Assembly (NCBI GenBank): GCA_032717465.1
Contig: CM064697.1
Span: 6,188,033 to 6,252,032 of the forward strand
From: Coenobita brevimanus
Lineage: Eukaryota > Arthropoda > Malacostraca > Decapoda > Coenobitidae
Length of the DNA: 64,000 nucleotides
Direction: 5' to 3'
In this document: piece by piece, positions 45,889 through 58,130 of the stretch
How positions within the stretch are numbered: position 1 is the stretch's first letter
Layout: the number at the start of each line of letters is the position of its first letter
The notes under the pieces: model-generated
What the model was told of the DNA's origin: nothing
What the model saw: only the letters and a program-made list of their open reading frames with translations
Database searches by the model: none
Made by a program: the position numbers and the translations under genes

Positions 45889-46099
45889 TATGTTGGACTG
45901 AAGTATGAAGATGGTACTGAGGACGAGTAACGAGGTGTCCAAACCCGCCAACACTGTCGCAATCATTTGGAGAGAAGTTGACGCACTTGAGCAAGGCTGA
46001 AACTTTTCGAGAGCTGGGTATGTTGGATTCGAATGTGAAGATGGTATCGAGGACGACTGGTGAGGTGTCCAAACCCGCCAAGACAACCCCAGCCACTCA
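45889..46099. repeat. 130-bp tandem duplication
   Basis: TATGTTGGACTGAAGTATGA (45889) and TATGTTGGATTCGAATGTGA (46019) start two units that share AGATGGTA, GAGGACGA and GAGGTGTCCAAACCCGCCAA. The step is 130 bp. Minus-strand frames read through both units but in different phases (130 is not a multiple of three), so coding is unlikely. Confidence 0.85.
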
Positions 46100-46966
46100 G
46101 ATACAAGGCGACCCACATGCGAACCAATCAGAGTGGAGCTGCACGGCGTGTATGGAGTTGTGGACCTGAACTCCATCAATCATGAGAGAAAGGTAAAGGG
46201 AATCATGATGCTCTCGTCTGGTCCGCATGTTCCTCCTCCACCCAGAGATTATCGTCTCCGGTTGCCTCTCTGCACACAAAGCCTGTCTTTCGTGGTCTGG
46301 AAATGTTTATGCACCGTGGTAAATGTATGCGGGTGCTTGTGGACATTTTGAGTCAACAGTGGTATAAGTTCCTGGCATTGTGACTGGCCTGGCGTCTCTC
46401 TTGGTGATTGATGGTCAAGTATCCTCCCCTGTTAACCCATTATGCTCAATGACGTAGTTTTATATTATCCGATATATTCATTTTTTTTTTCGCCTTAATT
46501 AAGACCTCGTGCTAAAGTGATTTTGTTTAAACAGTCTTCAGTAACTACTTATACTGTCTTACTTTTAGTTGACGGTGATGTCTCCAACTGCCTGTATGAA
46601 GCTTTAAAAATATACCCCAGTAATGATGTAACTTGCATTGTCATGTCCGTTCATCCTTGTAGTAAAAATAATATATGAAAAGTCTGAAGGCGTTGCTTGA
46701 TAGGAGTGGGAAGGACCTCTGACCTGGACTTAATATGGTAAATATGCAAAAGTCGCTTCCCGTTGCACAAGGCAGTTCACAGTATGAATTATTGGTGTTA
46801 GACATGTTTCGACATCAGAAAAACATGTAAATTCAAAAGAACAGTATTGCAAAGGTACACATCAAACCATATTAGGCTTACGTGTTCGTTCATAAAGGTT
46901 GCACAAGTATTTACACTTGATACACACATCGACATCAGTATTTGAGCTAAATTCGTGTAAGCGTTT
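46100..46966. other. Non-repetitive spacer
   Basis: No repeats beyond short runs; no recognisable coding region. Confidence 0.45.
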
Positions 46967-46995
46967 CCCCCCCCCCTCTCTCTCTCTCTCTCTCT

Positions 46996-47029
<34 letters not shown>
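46967..47029. repeat. C10-(TC)n-(CA)n compound microsatellite
   Basis: C run, then TC to 46996, then CA to 47029. The same TC-to-CA order recurs at 21.6, 52.5 and 58.7 kb. Confidence 0.95.
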
Positions 47030-47031
<2 letters not shown>

Positions 47032-47099
47032 CACGGAGCAGCATTTCACTTGCTTTGTACCCACTCCTCGTTGCTGGTTCTCTCTCATTTGTATCCAGC

Positions 47100-47880
47100 T
47101 TCCATCTACCTTTATCACAATACCTCATTTCTCTTAACCCTACTACCGTTGCACTTTCTCTCCTTTTCTCCTCCTTACTATTTAACCTTCTACTCCTCCC
47201 TCTTACCCTTCTGCTCACAACCCACTTTCATTCCATCATCCCTTCCATTTTAATTCACCTCCCTGGTCTCATATTTATTCCCTATTCATCCTCCAGCAGA
47301 TTCTCTCTTTATATCTTACTCTTACTATCGTCACACTTTCTCTCGTTTCCTCCCTGCTACTACTTATCCTTTTACTCCTTCCTCTCACCCTCCAGCTCAT
47401 AACCTACTTTCCTTCACCTTCCCTTCCCACTGAGTTCCCTTCCTGGCGTCACATATTTTCCCTCTGCTTCTTTACCTCCAGCAGAAACTTTATTTCTTGC
47501 TTACCTTTATTGTCGTTGCACTTTCCCTCCTTCCTACTGCTTAGCATCTCCCCTCTCATACCCTCCTACTATGGCATTACTTACGCTTTTTCTATCTTTT
47601 CTTCACTCTTTCATTCCCCTCCCAAGCTCTCCTTACTTATCCTCAGCAAGTTTCTCTTCTTTCATCATTTCTATCTTCAAACTTTCTCTCATGTCATTCC
47701 TCCTTCTATTTAGCCTTCTCTCTCTCTCTCTCTCTCTCACTCATATCCCACATTCCAGCCATCTTCACTTTCCTTTCTTTTTCCGTTCGCTCACACTTTT
47801 CTTTCTCGTATTACCTCCTACCTCCTTGTTTTCCTCTCCTCCAGCTTCCCCTCCCATTCTCCTCCAAAGCGACATTCTGT
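47100..47880. repeat. Pyrimidine-rich ~183-bp tandem repeat
   Basis: ACTACCGTTGCACTTTCTCTC at 47141, ACTATCGTCACACTTTCTCTC at 47323 and TTATTGTCGTTGCACTTTCC at 47507 start three units. The CACTTT cores lie at 47152, 47334 and 47519, steps of 182 and 185 bp. Units share CTCCCTCTTACCCT-type and CTCA-AACC phrases and an AGCAGA box. (TC)n lies at 47719-47738. The open frame at 46899-47402 is an artefact of composition. Confidence 0.75.
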
Positions 47881-48514
47881 AATCATCACTGTCTCTGCCC
47901 GACACACCGTACGTTACTTTCACCATTTTTATGCGAGAATTATAGCACGTCGTCTGTCAGGAGCGAGGCGTAGAGATGAATGATCACCCCCAGCAGCACA
48001 GACCTCGGAATACTGCTGCCGGGGCCCCACTGTCTATTTATGTTGGGGCCGAAATAATATACAGGTCAGGGGCGTCGAGGAGTGACTGGTATACGACTCA
48101 GGCCTGATTGATCAACAGGTTTATAGACCCAAATGGATCACACTTTCGTTTGTGTATGCAGTAAGTTCTCTCGATTTATAGATGCGATGGAGTGCTCCTG
48201 TGTCAGTAACCTTTTTGTTGCTGAGTTATGGTGATTGAGATATGAATATTGCTCGCCTAGCTACAGTTGGGTTGTATTAAACACGGCTGAATGTGTTGAA
48301 GCATTTGGAAATTAGCTCTGTCAGTTTGAGTTCGCCCCAGTCTACAGTCGTTCTCATCAGCTTGAACTCGGCAATACTGCTTCCTAATCTTCGTCTTTGT
48401 TTTTTTTTGTTTTTGTTTTTCCACACCTACCTACCTTACCTGCATAGCATTAAACCAGCCCTACTCCAGCTTACAACTGAGTCCGACAACGTTTATCAAG
48501 CGACCTGGTAAGCA
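47881..48514. other. Non-repetitive spacer
   Basis: No gene recognised; a T-rich run at 48403-48420. Confidence 0.45.
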
Positions 48515-48990
48515 ACCATACAGACCAATATCATCCATTAATCCCTATATAAAGCTGCTCTGCAGCCAACCATACTGACCAGAACTATCCATTGATCCCT
48601 CTGGCCTTTCTTGCATCCTACCATATCGACCAAAACCATTCACTGTTTCCTACAAACTGTCTTGCATCCAGCGTTTCCTAAAAGCTGTCTTGCATCCGAC
48701 GTTTCCGCTGCTGTCCTGCATCCAGCTGTACCAAGTAGCATTGTCCTGTCATTCTTATACTATGCTTATCTGCATCCAACCATTCTAAGTACTCGTAGTT
48801 TCATCAAACCATCTTTTTACTATGCCATCTTGCATCCAGCCATACAAAGCAGCACCATCCAGCCATCCATATACAGTGCTAAGCTATCCTGCCTCCAACC
48901 ATACCAAGCAGCACCAACCAACCATCCTTATACCGGTCAGCTTTTTGTCCAACCATACCAACCATCACCACCCTCGGGCCGTGGATCACA
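48515..48990. repeat. ~55-60-bp degenerate minisatellite
   Basis: CTTGCATCCAACCATACCAA followed by GCAGCACCATCCA-CC recurs with GCA(T/G)CC anchors near 48552, 48612, 48664, 48690, 48717, 48770, 48831, 48890 and 48945. Most steps are 52-61 bp; two short steps of about 27 bp suggest half-units. The frame 48611-49345 remains open through it and beyond without resembling any protein. Confidence 0.75.
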
Positions 48991-49739
48991 CAAGCGGCCA
49001 ACCCCTTCTCTCTTAATTACAGCCCTGGTGATGGATCGGACCCTAAGTCAATCACTGCCCACCCCACCACTCTCAGCCGGGCCTTTAGGTGGCGGCAAGC
49101 GACGAGCCCCAAGGGTGGCCCACTGTTATTATTACCGAAAGGGGTATAAGCTCATCAGATCATTCGCGTCCCGGGAGATCAGTTTGTGTCCTTGGGGTGT
49201 GGTAGTCATAATCGTTCCTGCTTGTTATCATGGTGATGGTCCTGGGTGCTTTGGGGTATTCTTGTTGGAATGTTTGTGCACCTGCGTTAACATCATTTAT
49301 ATGTCGAATTTTTACGTACAACTATCCGATTTGATTTTGTTCTGAGGGAGGCAAAACAGGGATATAACATGCAGTTCTGTTGTGAAAGATAATGTATAAT
49401 ACAGAGTTCTACATCGTTTGAGTAAATAAGGACGAAATATTACACATGCGGGGAATAAGAGTCTAGTGTGTAGAAAAATATGGAGAAAATGAGGCAAGAA
49501 TTAATTAGGTAATAAAGATGAATATTACGAGATTAAAAAAGTACGTGTATCTTTCTTACAAACTGACGGAACATTAAAATACATCTAATACAGGGGATGC
49601 AGCAGAGTTCCAAGACAAAGCAGCGTCATGAGCACCGGAGCAGAAAGTATCATCATCCAAGCCTGAGAGAGAGGCACAAAAAATAGCAGGACAAGAAGCG
49701 GCAATAACTCACTTTGCAATTTTCCATAACAACTTAATA
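48991..49739. other. Non-repetitive spacer
   Basis: The part 49050-49130 is GC-richer. No coding motif is recognised in the open frame that crosses it. Confidence 0.45.
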
Positions 49740-50760
49740 CCCCGGTGGAAGGAGGAGGAGCCTCAACTAAATCGCCTCTTTCCTTACCCTTCCACCCTCT
49801 CCTTATCCTCCTAACCAGACCTTATCCCAGTCCCACTCCTCCCCCTTATCCTGAAGCTTATTTTAGCACTCAACCCCACCTTCCCTTCTCATTCCCCTCT
49901 TCTCACTTTGTTTCTCCACCGTCTTTCTTCCTTTTTCTTCTGCATGTTTGTGGAGTCCTTTCCCACCTGCTTCTTCATTCGTTCTCATTTCGTACCCTCC
50001 ATTGCCTCCCATCTTACTTTACCCTTCATTCTACCTCAGTTTCTCTCATAGCTGTCAGGTTTCCTCTTTACTTGGTTCTTGGCTTCCTCGCGCTCACATT
50101 CCATTCTACACCTTTTCCCTCTCTCAGGTCATCCGTCCATCCTCCTTTTCCCTATTTGCGTAACTTTTCATCTTTATGCCACCCATTCCTCATCTGTTTC
50201 AGGATAAACCCTCCTTTCCCTTTATCCTTCTGACCCTCTTCCTTCCTTTCCCACCTTCCCCTGTTCACCAAATCCTTTACTCACAAACTCCACCATACTC
50301 TCATCATCCCTCGCTCACCCTTTTCTCCTCTTCCATTTCTTTCCCTTCACCATTCTCTCCCTCCCCCCCCCTCCTCCTTCCATTCATTCCATACCATTTC
50401 CTCATCTTCATTTCCCCCTTCCCCTCTTTCACTCTTCTCCCTCCTTCCCCTTCCTCTCTTCACCCTGACTCCTCTTATTGTCCAGTATACACAAACTCCT
50501 CCTTCTCCATCTTAGGCAAGTTAAACCGTTTATCTCCCTTCACTCATAATTCTCCCCCTTTCCATCATTCCACCGTCTGTCTTTTCTTCGCTTTCCCTTC
50601 TTCCCCACATTTACACCAGTTACTTCATCTTCACTTGTATACCCCAAATCCTTCAATTTCATCCCCCTACCATTACCTCAACTCATACTCCATCCCCTCT
50701 CATCCACCCCACCCCACCCAGTATTTATTTCCCATCCACCCGTAATTCACGCTAAATAAA
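49740..50760. other. Pyrimidine-rich block, no gene
   Basis: C/T-rich throughout, with overlapping 162- and 189-codon frames (49745-50233, 50176-50745) of Pro/Ser/Leu/Phe-rich composition. No clear period by eye. Confidence 0.65.
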
Positions 50761-51139
50761 TACTCCCCCACGCTGCTCCCATGCCTGACTGCCAGCCTGA
50801 TGAGCACCACCCTCCATTATTGTGACCCTGAAGCCCTCATGCCAGACACATACGCCATCTTGCCACTCCTGTGCTAGTCTGAAGGGTGACGGAGGAGTGT
50901 GGGAGGTACTGGTAGGAAGGATTAGGCTACACAGGGATCACTCTCCCCATTTTAGCTTCCATATTTTCAGTTGTTCCAGTTCCATCAGTTATCTGTAACC
51001 TTTTCACTGACGTTTGCCTTTTTACTAGATATTTTGAACTTAAAGCATACACATTTCCTCAACTTCTCACTCAACCTCCATACGGTATTATACAGGATTT
51101 TCAGTCGTTTTGTGTTGTTCTCTCAGTTCTCTCATCAGT
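50761..51139. other. Spacer, nothing recognised
   Basis: Mixed composition; no repeats or coding motifs. Confidence 0.45.
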
Positions 51140-51292
51140 CCTCACTTTATGTAGTGCTGCCTTAAAGTGGCTTTACACTGAGTGACAAGTTTAGTGGTTT
51201 CCTGTATTCAGGGACCATTTAAAACGCTGGGTGGTAATTATATAATCAAATCGCTGGGTAAAGTGGAGTCTGCTGTGGTGCTCCTGTTAACT
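51140..51292 (+). mobile_element. Dispersed repeat, copy 3 of 3 (5' part only)
   Basis: TGTAGTGCTGC, TTACACTGAGTGACAAG, GTGGTTTCCTGTA, AACGCTGGGTGGTAA, TATATAATCA and GGTGCTCCTGT match copy 2 in order. Homology fades after about 51292, so the A/B-box region and tail are missing or too diverged. It shares CACTGAGTGACAAG and GTTTCCTGTA with copy 2 more closely than with copy 1. Confidence 0.65.
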
Positions 51293-52283
51293 GGATACAG
51301 ACGGAAATGCGGCATCCACCCAGGAGCCAAACCTCCACATCTTTCCCCGCACCTTACCCCCTGGGGAGTGGAGGAAAGAATACTTCCCCAGTATCCTGCT
51401 TGTCGTAAACGGCGAATAAAAGGGACTTTTTTTTCTTTTTTTTTTGTCCCTTCGAGTCTTCCTCTCCTTACTGTTCTTTTGTGCTCTTCTACATCTCTTC
51501 ATATTTTCATGTTTCTTCCGAACTTTATTTTCCCTCTACTCCTACAGTGACATATAGCCATATTATGGCTCGGTGCTAATTCTTCAGTATTCTTTCCTTC
51601 CTTGTGCTTTGCATTGGGGTTGGTCAACAGCAGCAACAACTCATCAAACCTCCCTCAATTCTAAACCTCTCGTTCCTGCACCTTATCTCACTCACTCACG
51701 TTACCTATCGTTTTTACTTTATCTTCCATGTCTACCTCAGATTCCTTCTTCACCCATTTTCTCCAACTACTTAACTTTCCGTATTCACATCGCATTCTAT
51801 TTTCTCTTTATCTTACACATTCCCCCCCCCCTTCTTTTTGTCTCATTTCACCTTTCACCAGTTATTATTCACCTTAACTTTCGTGATTCTCCTCAGCGTA
51901 ATATTGCCTACACTTCTTGACTCATTCCACCGTCCACGTTAACCTCACCTTAATACTCAGCTCACCTTCTTGCCTCATCCTGCCTTCCGTATGTAACTCA
52001 ACTTCATATTAACCTCACTTTCCCATCTCTTCCCACCCTCCGTACTGACTCGCCTTCATTTTGGCCTCACCTTCCTGCCTCATCCCACCATCCCAGCCGG
52101 CAGCCTCCCGGAATCTAATCTCATATTCACTTATATCCCAAGAGAAGATTCCGTTCCGTGCCTGATTCTTTCCCTCATATCCTCATTCCCGGCGAGATTC
52201 TACCTGTCTATAACTTACGTGGGGGCCGTAAGATGCCTTACGTTACGACGCCAGATTGCTTGGGAGGAAAATAAATGTATGCA
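51293..52283. repeat. Pyrimidine-rich sequence with a ~60-bp weak repeat
   Basis: T/C-rich from 51420. Between 51918 and 52090 CACCTTCCTGCCTCATCCCA-like phrases followed by CC-TCCGTA-TGACTC recur about every 60 bp. No gene. Confidence 0.45.
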
Positions 52284-52330
52284 TATTGAGGCGGTTGATA
52301 GAGGGGTGGGGGTGTAGGGGGGGGAGCCTG
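52284..52330 (+). other. G-run cluster (possible G-quadruplex)
   Basis: GAGGGGTGGGGGTGTAGGGG is followed by GGGGAGCCTGG, so several runs of four or more G sit on the plus strand with short loops. Confidence 0.55.
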
Positions 52331-52514
52331 GAATGTAAATTATTGTGAGTATTTATCGTTGTAATTTACGCCCCAGCCTCCCAGCGGATATACTCCACCT
52401 TGTACAGGAACGGTACACAGTTCTCTCAGGTGAAGATGGAATTGTTTATAACTACTGGCATGTCCTTAAATTGTTGATCGTCATGTTTCATTTCCGTGAT
52501 GAAATGCATATGAA

Positions 52515-52556
<42 letters not shown>

Positions 52557-52580
52557 GCACGCACGCACGCACGCGCGCGT
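52515..52580. repeat. (TC)n(AC)n(GCAC)n(GC)n compound microsatellite
   Basis: TC to 52534, AC to 52556, then GCAC tetramers and finally GCGCGCG to 52580. The stepwise motif change suggests successive point mutations copied by slippage. Confidence 0.95.
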
Positions 52581-54029
52581 AATTTTAAAAATTCTCAGTA
52601 AACCAAATCGAGGATTGAGTGGTTTAAAAAAAAAAGTTGGCAGGTGTTTAAAAGAACAGTACTTTAATCCTAGGCTGGGTCAGGGAACAGCTTGATTATT
52701 GAAATTTCGTTAAAACAGACTTTATTCTTCCCCCCCCCCCACGAGACCGACCGTATCATAAAAACACCCCTGCAAATACCATTACTTTAATTTTGAATGA
52801 GACAGCCCTAGCATGGACTTAAATATGGAAGGTGGGAATTAGCTTCGAAATGGTGACATGTAAAAAAGTGTGGGCTGTAAGGAACGAATTATTGTCTTTG
52901 TGTCGGACACGCAAAGAAAAACGCAGTTTAAGTATCGCGAAATCAGCATTGCACTTTGCCGTGGTCAAATCAAACACTGTAATTATTGGCCTGAAAGCAT
53001 AAGCAAGATTTTCACTTAACAGTTGTAATTTAACGTGCCAAAATGAACACCAATTCCAACACCCTAAATCGACGTTTCCTCCAAAGCACCTCTCCGACAC
53101 CCACCCAGCAGTGAAAACAGCACCCAGGCTCGTCACTTGGAGTCCCGACGCTTGACCATAACAATAAGAGAGAATTTACCTCCAACACACGAGCGCCGGT
53201 GGAGTCAGCAGTTTCCAGCCCTCATCCCACCTTCCCCTGGACCCAGCTGTAAATTGTAAACAAATCACCTCGAAGCGACGAAAACACCGCTAGAATTAAC
53301 ATGTCAGAGAACTCGGCATCCTGTCCACGGTGCTCATTATCAGCCGCCCGGCTCTATGATAACGGAGTAACGAATGGCCGATAATTTTTGACCGTTCGGC
53401 TAGCGTCACAGGCGGCGGATTTCAGAGATTCCTGTTTTAAATCGTTCTGCCACTCCTGTTTGTTGATTTTTTTTTTTATGTAATAACTAGGATGATCTTC
53501 AGTTCTTGTACGCAGTCATTTAACTTTCATACTCACTAATATGTGTTCTTTGTCACCCAGACGTTTGATAGTAATAACAGCAGTATTCGTAAGAAGGAAC
53601 GTGTTCATTTTGCAAAGAAATAATGGCATGTAGTGAGACCTGGCGTATAACTGTATTTCAGATATTTACATAGTCCATTAATTGCATGCAGAAATTTGTA
53701 TGCTTATTCTAAAACCGGGTAGTTATAGAGCAGAAAGCACTACAGGATTATGCGTTAACGGTTTACTGACTAGAGGTATAATAACACTCGTATGAATTAA
53801 CAGCTAATTAATCTGCGATGCAGATCGACAAATTCGTGCATACGTATCTCTTCATCTACGTCCTCACCTCGTGGGTCTTCGGTCCTAACCCACGACCCGT
53901 TCCTGAGAAGTTTATGAGTAAGAAAAGAGAACCACAGACCTTCAAAAAAATAACTATGAAAACATGTGAAAGAAAAAAGTTTCAACATCTACCTCCGTCT
54001 GTCCGGCAGGCGAGCACAGGGAGTGAGAG
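52581..54029. other. Non-repetitive spacer
   Basis: No gene recognised. A C-run (52730-52740) is present. The part 53220-53470 is balanced sequence with TCATTATCAGCC and CCGATAATTTTTGACC phrases. The minus frame 52819-53136 does not resemble a known protein. Confidence 0.45.
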
Positions 54030-54550
54030 AGAGTGGATGTGGTGTGGGTGGCAGTGGCATGATGATGGTGGAGGTGGCATGTGCTGAGTTACGGGCTCAG
54101 TGGTGGTGTGATGATGGCTCTGTATGTGGGTGGTGATGCTGGTGGGAGAGGATGTGTTGGGTGAGTGACAGTGCTGCTGGTGGCGCTTTGTCGATCAGTT
54201 AAAGAGTCAATAGTGGCGAAGTGATTGATGGTGAGAGGATAATGCCCTTGGATATGATTTGAGTGATTGTTAGGGCGGTATGATGCCTGGTTGAGTGGCA
54301 GTCGAGGTGTTGGGGCTTTGTGCGTGGATTAAGATGTAAGAAGAGATGATACGAGGGATTAAGAGTTTGAATATGCTGTGGGAGAGGATGGTTTGGCTTA
54401 GTGGTGGCAAGCTTGGTTGCACTTTGGATGTAAATTTTTGTAGGTGATGATGTAAGTAATGGTGTGAAATGATGTGGTGCGGGTGATGTTGATAAAGAAG
54501 AATCATTCTGTGATGTAATTAGGCAATCTGTAAGGGTGTGTGTGTGTTGC
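54030..54550. repeat. GTGG/GATG-rich degenerate repeat
   Basis: Phrases such as GTGGTGTGATGATGG and GGGAGAGGATG recur without a fixed step. It resembles the GGT-rich block at 62.9-63.97 kb. Confidence 0.5.
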
Positions 54551-55129
54551 TTTTCAAGAATGTTTATCGTAAATTACACTTAAATAAGCCAGTTTGTTTT
54601 TGAGTGAAGCAAGATCAACCATTACAAGTGTGAAAGACGAGAGGTAACCAAGGAATATTCGCTGAAGACCAAAGAAGAGTATGAAGTTGGACTGGAACGA
54701 GTGAAAGGTGATTGTTATACTTTGCAGTTTGACTGATATATAACAGGAAGCAATACCACGAGGAAAGTGGAAAAGGAGGTGGAAAAAAAATATAGACAGC
54801 AAAGTGTAGAAGGAGTTTATAATGTACCGGGTGTATAAATCGACAGTAGAACGTAGCAATTCTGTGTAAAAAAAAATAAAAATAAAATAAGGATAAGAAT
54901 ATAGAGGGGAGAGGAGGGGAGAAGAACGAAAAAGAGGAGACCATGAAGACAGGAGGCGAGGCGGGGGCGAGGCAACAGGCACCATTAGGGCTCATTACTG
55001 GCCGAGTTATGGAGCCATGTACAGGACAGGTATCGACTCCGGGTGGTCCTCACCCCCACCTGCCTGCCTGCCTGCCCACTACTGACTCTCACCCTCTTCC
55101 GCTGCCTCTAACTTTCGCACTATCTCGAT
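54551..55129. other. Spacer, purine-rich to mixed
   Basis: No coding region recognised. Minus frames at 54554-54995 are Phe/Ser/Leu-rich and not accepted. Confidence 0.45.
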
Positions 55130-55866
55130 GACCATTGCCACCTCATCTGACCTCCATCACTCGTTATCCTTGACCCTCTGCTACTAAATTACACGTTCTT
55201 TCTCTCCACTATATGTTTGACCACAGTACCTCATCTAACTCCAATCATTCGTATAAACCATCATTGACTTCTGGTTCTAAATTCCGCGCCCTTTCCATCC
55301 ACCATCTTTACGTTTGACCCCAGCCACCTCGTCATATTTTGCCAGTCATTCATATCGACTTATTAATTTAATGTCATCTTTACCTCCAGCTTCAGTACAT
55401 CTTCTGTTAAGTGTAACATTGTACATATCTGGATTTCGAACATTCGAATATTATCTCTGAATATGACCTCTTTCGTTTCGTGAGACCTCATCATCACTGC
55501 CTCAATCCTTGACCTCTTCTTCAGATTTTACCACTGCCTCATCTTGCCCTGCTTCACTGTAGACACTTGCTCGCACCTTTGATCTGCTTCTGAAATGTCC
55601 CACTACCTCTGCTTCTAAACTCCCCCACTGCCTGCAACCTCTCATCACCATGTCTAACCTTATCCTCATGTTACCTCGTCCCTTGACCTCTGCTTCTACA
55701 TTTAACATTATTTATACCTAAAGTCCCCCGCCACCGGCAACCTAGCATACTAACATGACCTGTAATGCCCCCCCCCCAATCCTTTTTTTCTATGTCTACC
55801 TTTAACATTATCTTTTTAACCTCACTGTATCTTGTAACTTAACACTTCAGTCAGTTGTTTTTGTTT

Positions 55867-55867
<1 letters not shown>
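55130..55867. repeat. Degenerate C/T-rich tandem repeat, ~80-105-bp steps
   Basis: TTTGACCACAGTACCTCATC (55207), TTTGACCCCAGCCACCTCGTC (55313) and GACCATTGCCACCTCATC (55129) begin units that share CAATCATTCGTA-type and CTAAATT-C-C-CTTTC phrases. Later units (CTTTGACCTCTGCTTCTA, 55490-55700) are shorter. Confidence 0.55.

Positions 55868-55911
<44 letters not shown>
55868..55911. repeat. (AG)22 microsatellite
   Basis: Perfect AG array. Confidence 0.97.
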
Positions 55912-55912
<1 letters not shown>

Positions 55913-56833
55913 TGAAGTGGGGAAAGAATAGAAGAGGACGATGTGCTGGGGAGAAAAGAGGGAAAAGGTACCGGTGGGCGCCAGTGGTGTATTGGTATGT
56001 CATAAATCCAGTGTACTAGCGATGCAGAGCGTCCCTGGTGCTACGGTATATAACCTCCTCGAGTGTGTGTGTCGGCCCTGCTTACATCACAAGAGCTGTG
56101 GCCCATTGTCAGGAGTTACCAGTATACCTCCAGCCACCTAAACTATAATCCTCGCCTTCAAGGAGCTGTAAATAAGAACCACCAGGATTAGACACATGTT
56201 TCTTACTCACATGAATGACTGTCTGCCTCCGGTACCCAATATACACTTAAGATAATTTGTGAAAAACCGCATCAGTGACCTGAGATGTGCAGGTGCATTT
56301 GTGGTTCATTTCCTTTGCACACTGCAGTCACATACACCAAGCAACTTTGTGAGACCTGATTGTTACACTGGAACCAGTTACAGTGGTCATTTTCATCACT
56401 CTTAAAGCAATCATCCCTGCCAAACCTACCGTCCAGTTACTACAAGAATTGCCACAACAGTCTTCCTCGGATTGTTATTGTCAACTCCATCGCTACCACG
56501 ACATGATCGTCTCTACCAGACATTGTCACCATAATCATCAACACCACAGCACCACTTCATCACCACAAGGTACCTCTCCAGGCTGATTATATTCATGGTT
56601 CGATTCATCCCCATGATGGCGTTGAAGGTTAGCTTTCATTCATATTAATGCACTGGCAGACAGGTTAACTTCGTATTTATGTCAAAAGAGTCTCGGGTTA
56701 GCTTCATCTTTATCACCTCTGTCTCCTCTCTGATTGTAAGACCTTCAGCATGATTAATACTCTTACGGTCTGACTTCATTGTAGTTGGCTGGTGCTGTTT
56801 TAAGCTGTTCTTAGATGCTGTGGTTCTCTGTTG

Positions 56834-56838
<5 letters not shown>
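55912..56838. other. Non-repetitive spacer
   Basis: No gene; the part 56380-56590 is A/C-rich. Confidence 0.45.

Positions 56839-56922
<84 letters not shown>
56839..56922. repeat. (TG)42 microsatellite
   Basis: Perfect 84-bp TG array. The 186-codon frame that begins in it (56831-57391) has no recognisable domain after the Cys-Val repeat. Confidence 0.97.
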
Positions 56923-56924
<2 letters not shown>

Positions 56925-57660
56925 CGATTATTTATTGGATTGTCTGCATGTGCAGGTTTGTAAGTAGGTCTGTGTTTTTGGCTGTTAATGTCATGTATGT
57001 GGTATCTAGCATATATGTATCCTCATGTTTTATCGTGGGGGCTCATTTTCATAAATCAGCAGCAATTGTACATACAGCTACACTTAGGAAAGTACTCTTA
57101 TGTATGCAAAGGCAGTTGTGTGGCAAGTCCGAACAAATGCTAGGCAGGGATTTATCAGAGGGACGTCCATCACAGTGCCACACATACCGGGCGCCACTTC
57201 AATTATCCGCGCCTGTCTGCTTTCATTTATGCACATTAGCCAGCTTGTCCGTCGCTTTTCTTGCCTACCTTCTTTCTGCTGTCAGGGAAGTCACCAATAG
57301 TGCATATACAGGTACAAGCATGTCTGCTTTCGTTTGTGCACCTTCGCAAGCCAGTCTCTCGTTCAATTCTCCTGCTTGCTTTCTGCTGTAAGGAGGGCAC
57401 CAGGTTGCGCGTCCGCTTGCTTACATATTGCTTGGGCTGGTCGTCTGTCAGGGTGCCTCTCCTGTAGTATAAGTCTTCCTTGGCAAGTCAGCTTAAACGT
57501 TTTAACAAATTAGGCGGATGCATGTGTGATTTATGTATTCAATTTGGGCAAAGGTACTGCTTATGTGCACGTTTTAGCTTAGCGTTTGGGGAGCTACATG
57601 GTAGGATATTGCATGGCTGGCAAAATGAGTCTTGGTGAATAAGGGCTAAGGTGTGCTAAA
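56923..57660. repeat. Spacer with a degenerate ~100-bp repeat
   Basis: GCCTGTCTGCTTTCATTTAT (57210) and GCATGTCTGCTTTCGTTTGT (57318) are followed by GCAC-TT-GC-A-CCAG-(T/C)-TC-GTC and by CTGCTGTCAGG / CTGCTGTAAGG, a step of about 108 bp. No gene. Confidence 0.55.
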
Positions 57661-57919
57661 GTCAGGGTGAACGGAGAGAGAATGCAAGGGTAAAATTATT
57701 GTGGGTGGAGGGAGTGAAGGTGGGCTGCGTGGGTGGAGGGGAGCGAAGGTGGAGCGGGAGGTGGTACCGAGGTGTGGTGGATATCAGATGAACACAGAAA
57801 GGATGCACGAGTAGGATGAACGTGGGTAGAACGGGGAGCTAAATTAGGGTGTGAGATGCTAGCGAGGTGGGGTGGGTGAAGTCAGGGAGGAGGAGGGAGG
57901 GAGGGAGGGAGGTGGTCAG

Positions 57920-57990
<71 letters not shown>

Positions 57991-58130
57991 CATGTAGAAT
58001 GACCGTGGGTGGAAGGGGTGAAGGTGGGTTACATAGTTGGAAGAGAGTGGAGACGGAGTGTCAGATGGCACAGAGGTAAGATGAGTGTACTGTGATGGGT
58101 GTCTGTAGATGGAGATCAGCGTCGCAGAGA
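57661..58130. repeat. GTGGG-rich degenerate tandem repeat containing (AC)35
   Basis: GATGAACGTGGGTAGAACGG (57817) and GAATGACCGTGGGTGGAAGG (57996) begin related units; GTGGGTGGAGGG phrases recur from 57702. A GGGA run (57893-57912) and a perfect (AC)35 (57920-57989) are embedded. Confidence 0.65.

Noticed and set aside
48611..49345. 244-codon open frame
   Set aside because: The first half is the ~55-60-bp minisatellite; the second half has no recognisable domain or codon signature.
56831..57391. 186-codon open frame starting in (TG)n
   Set aside because: It starts as a Cys-Val dipeptide run and continues into a degenerate repeat; no domain.
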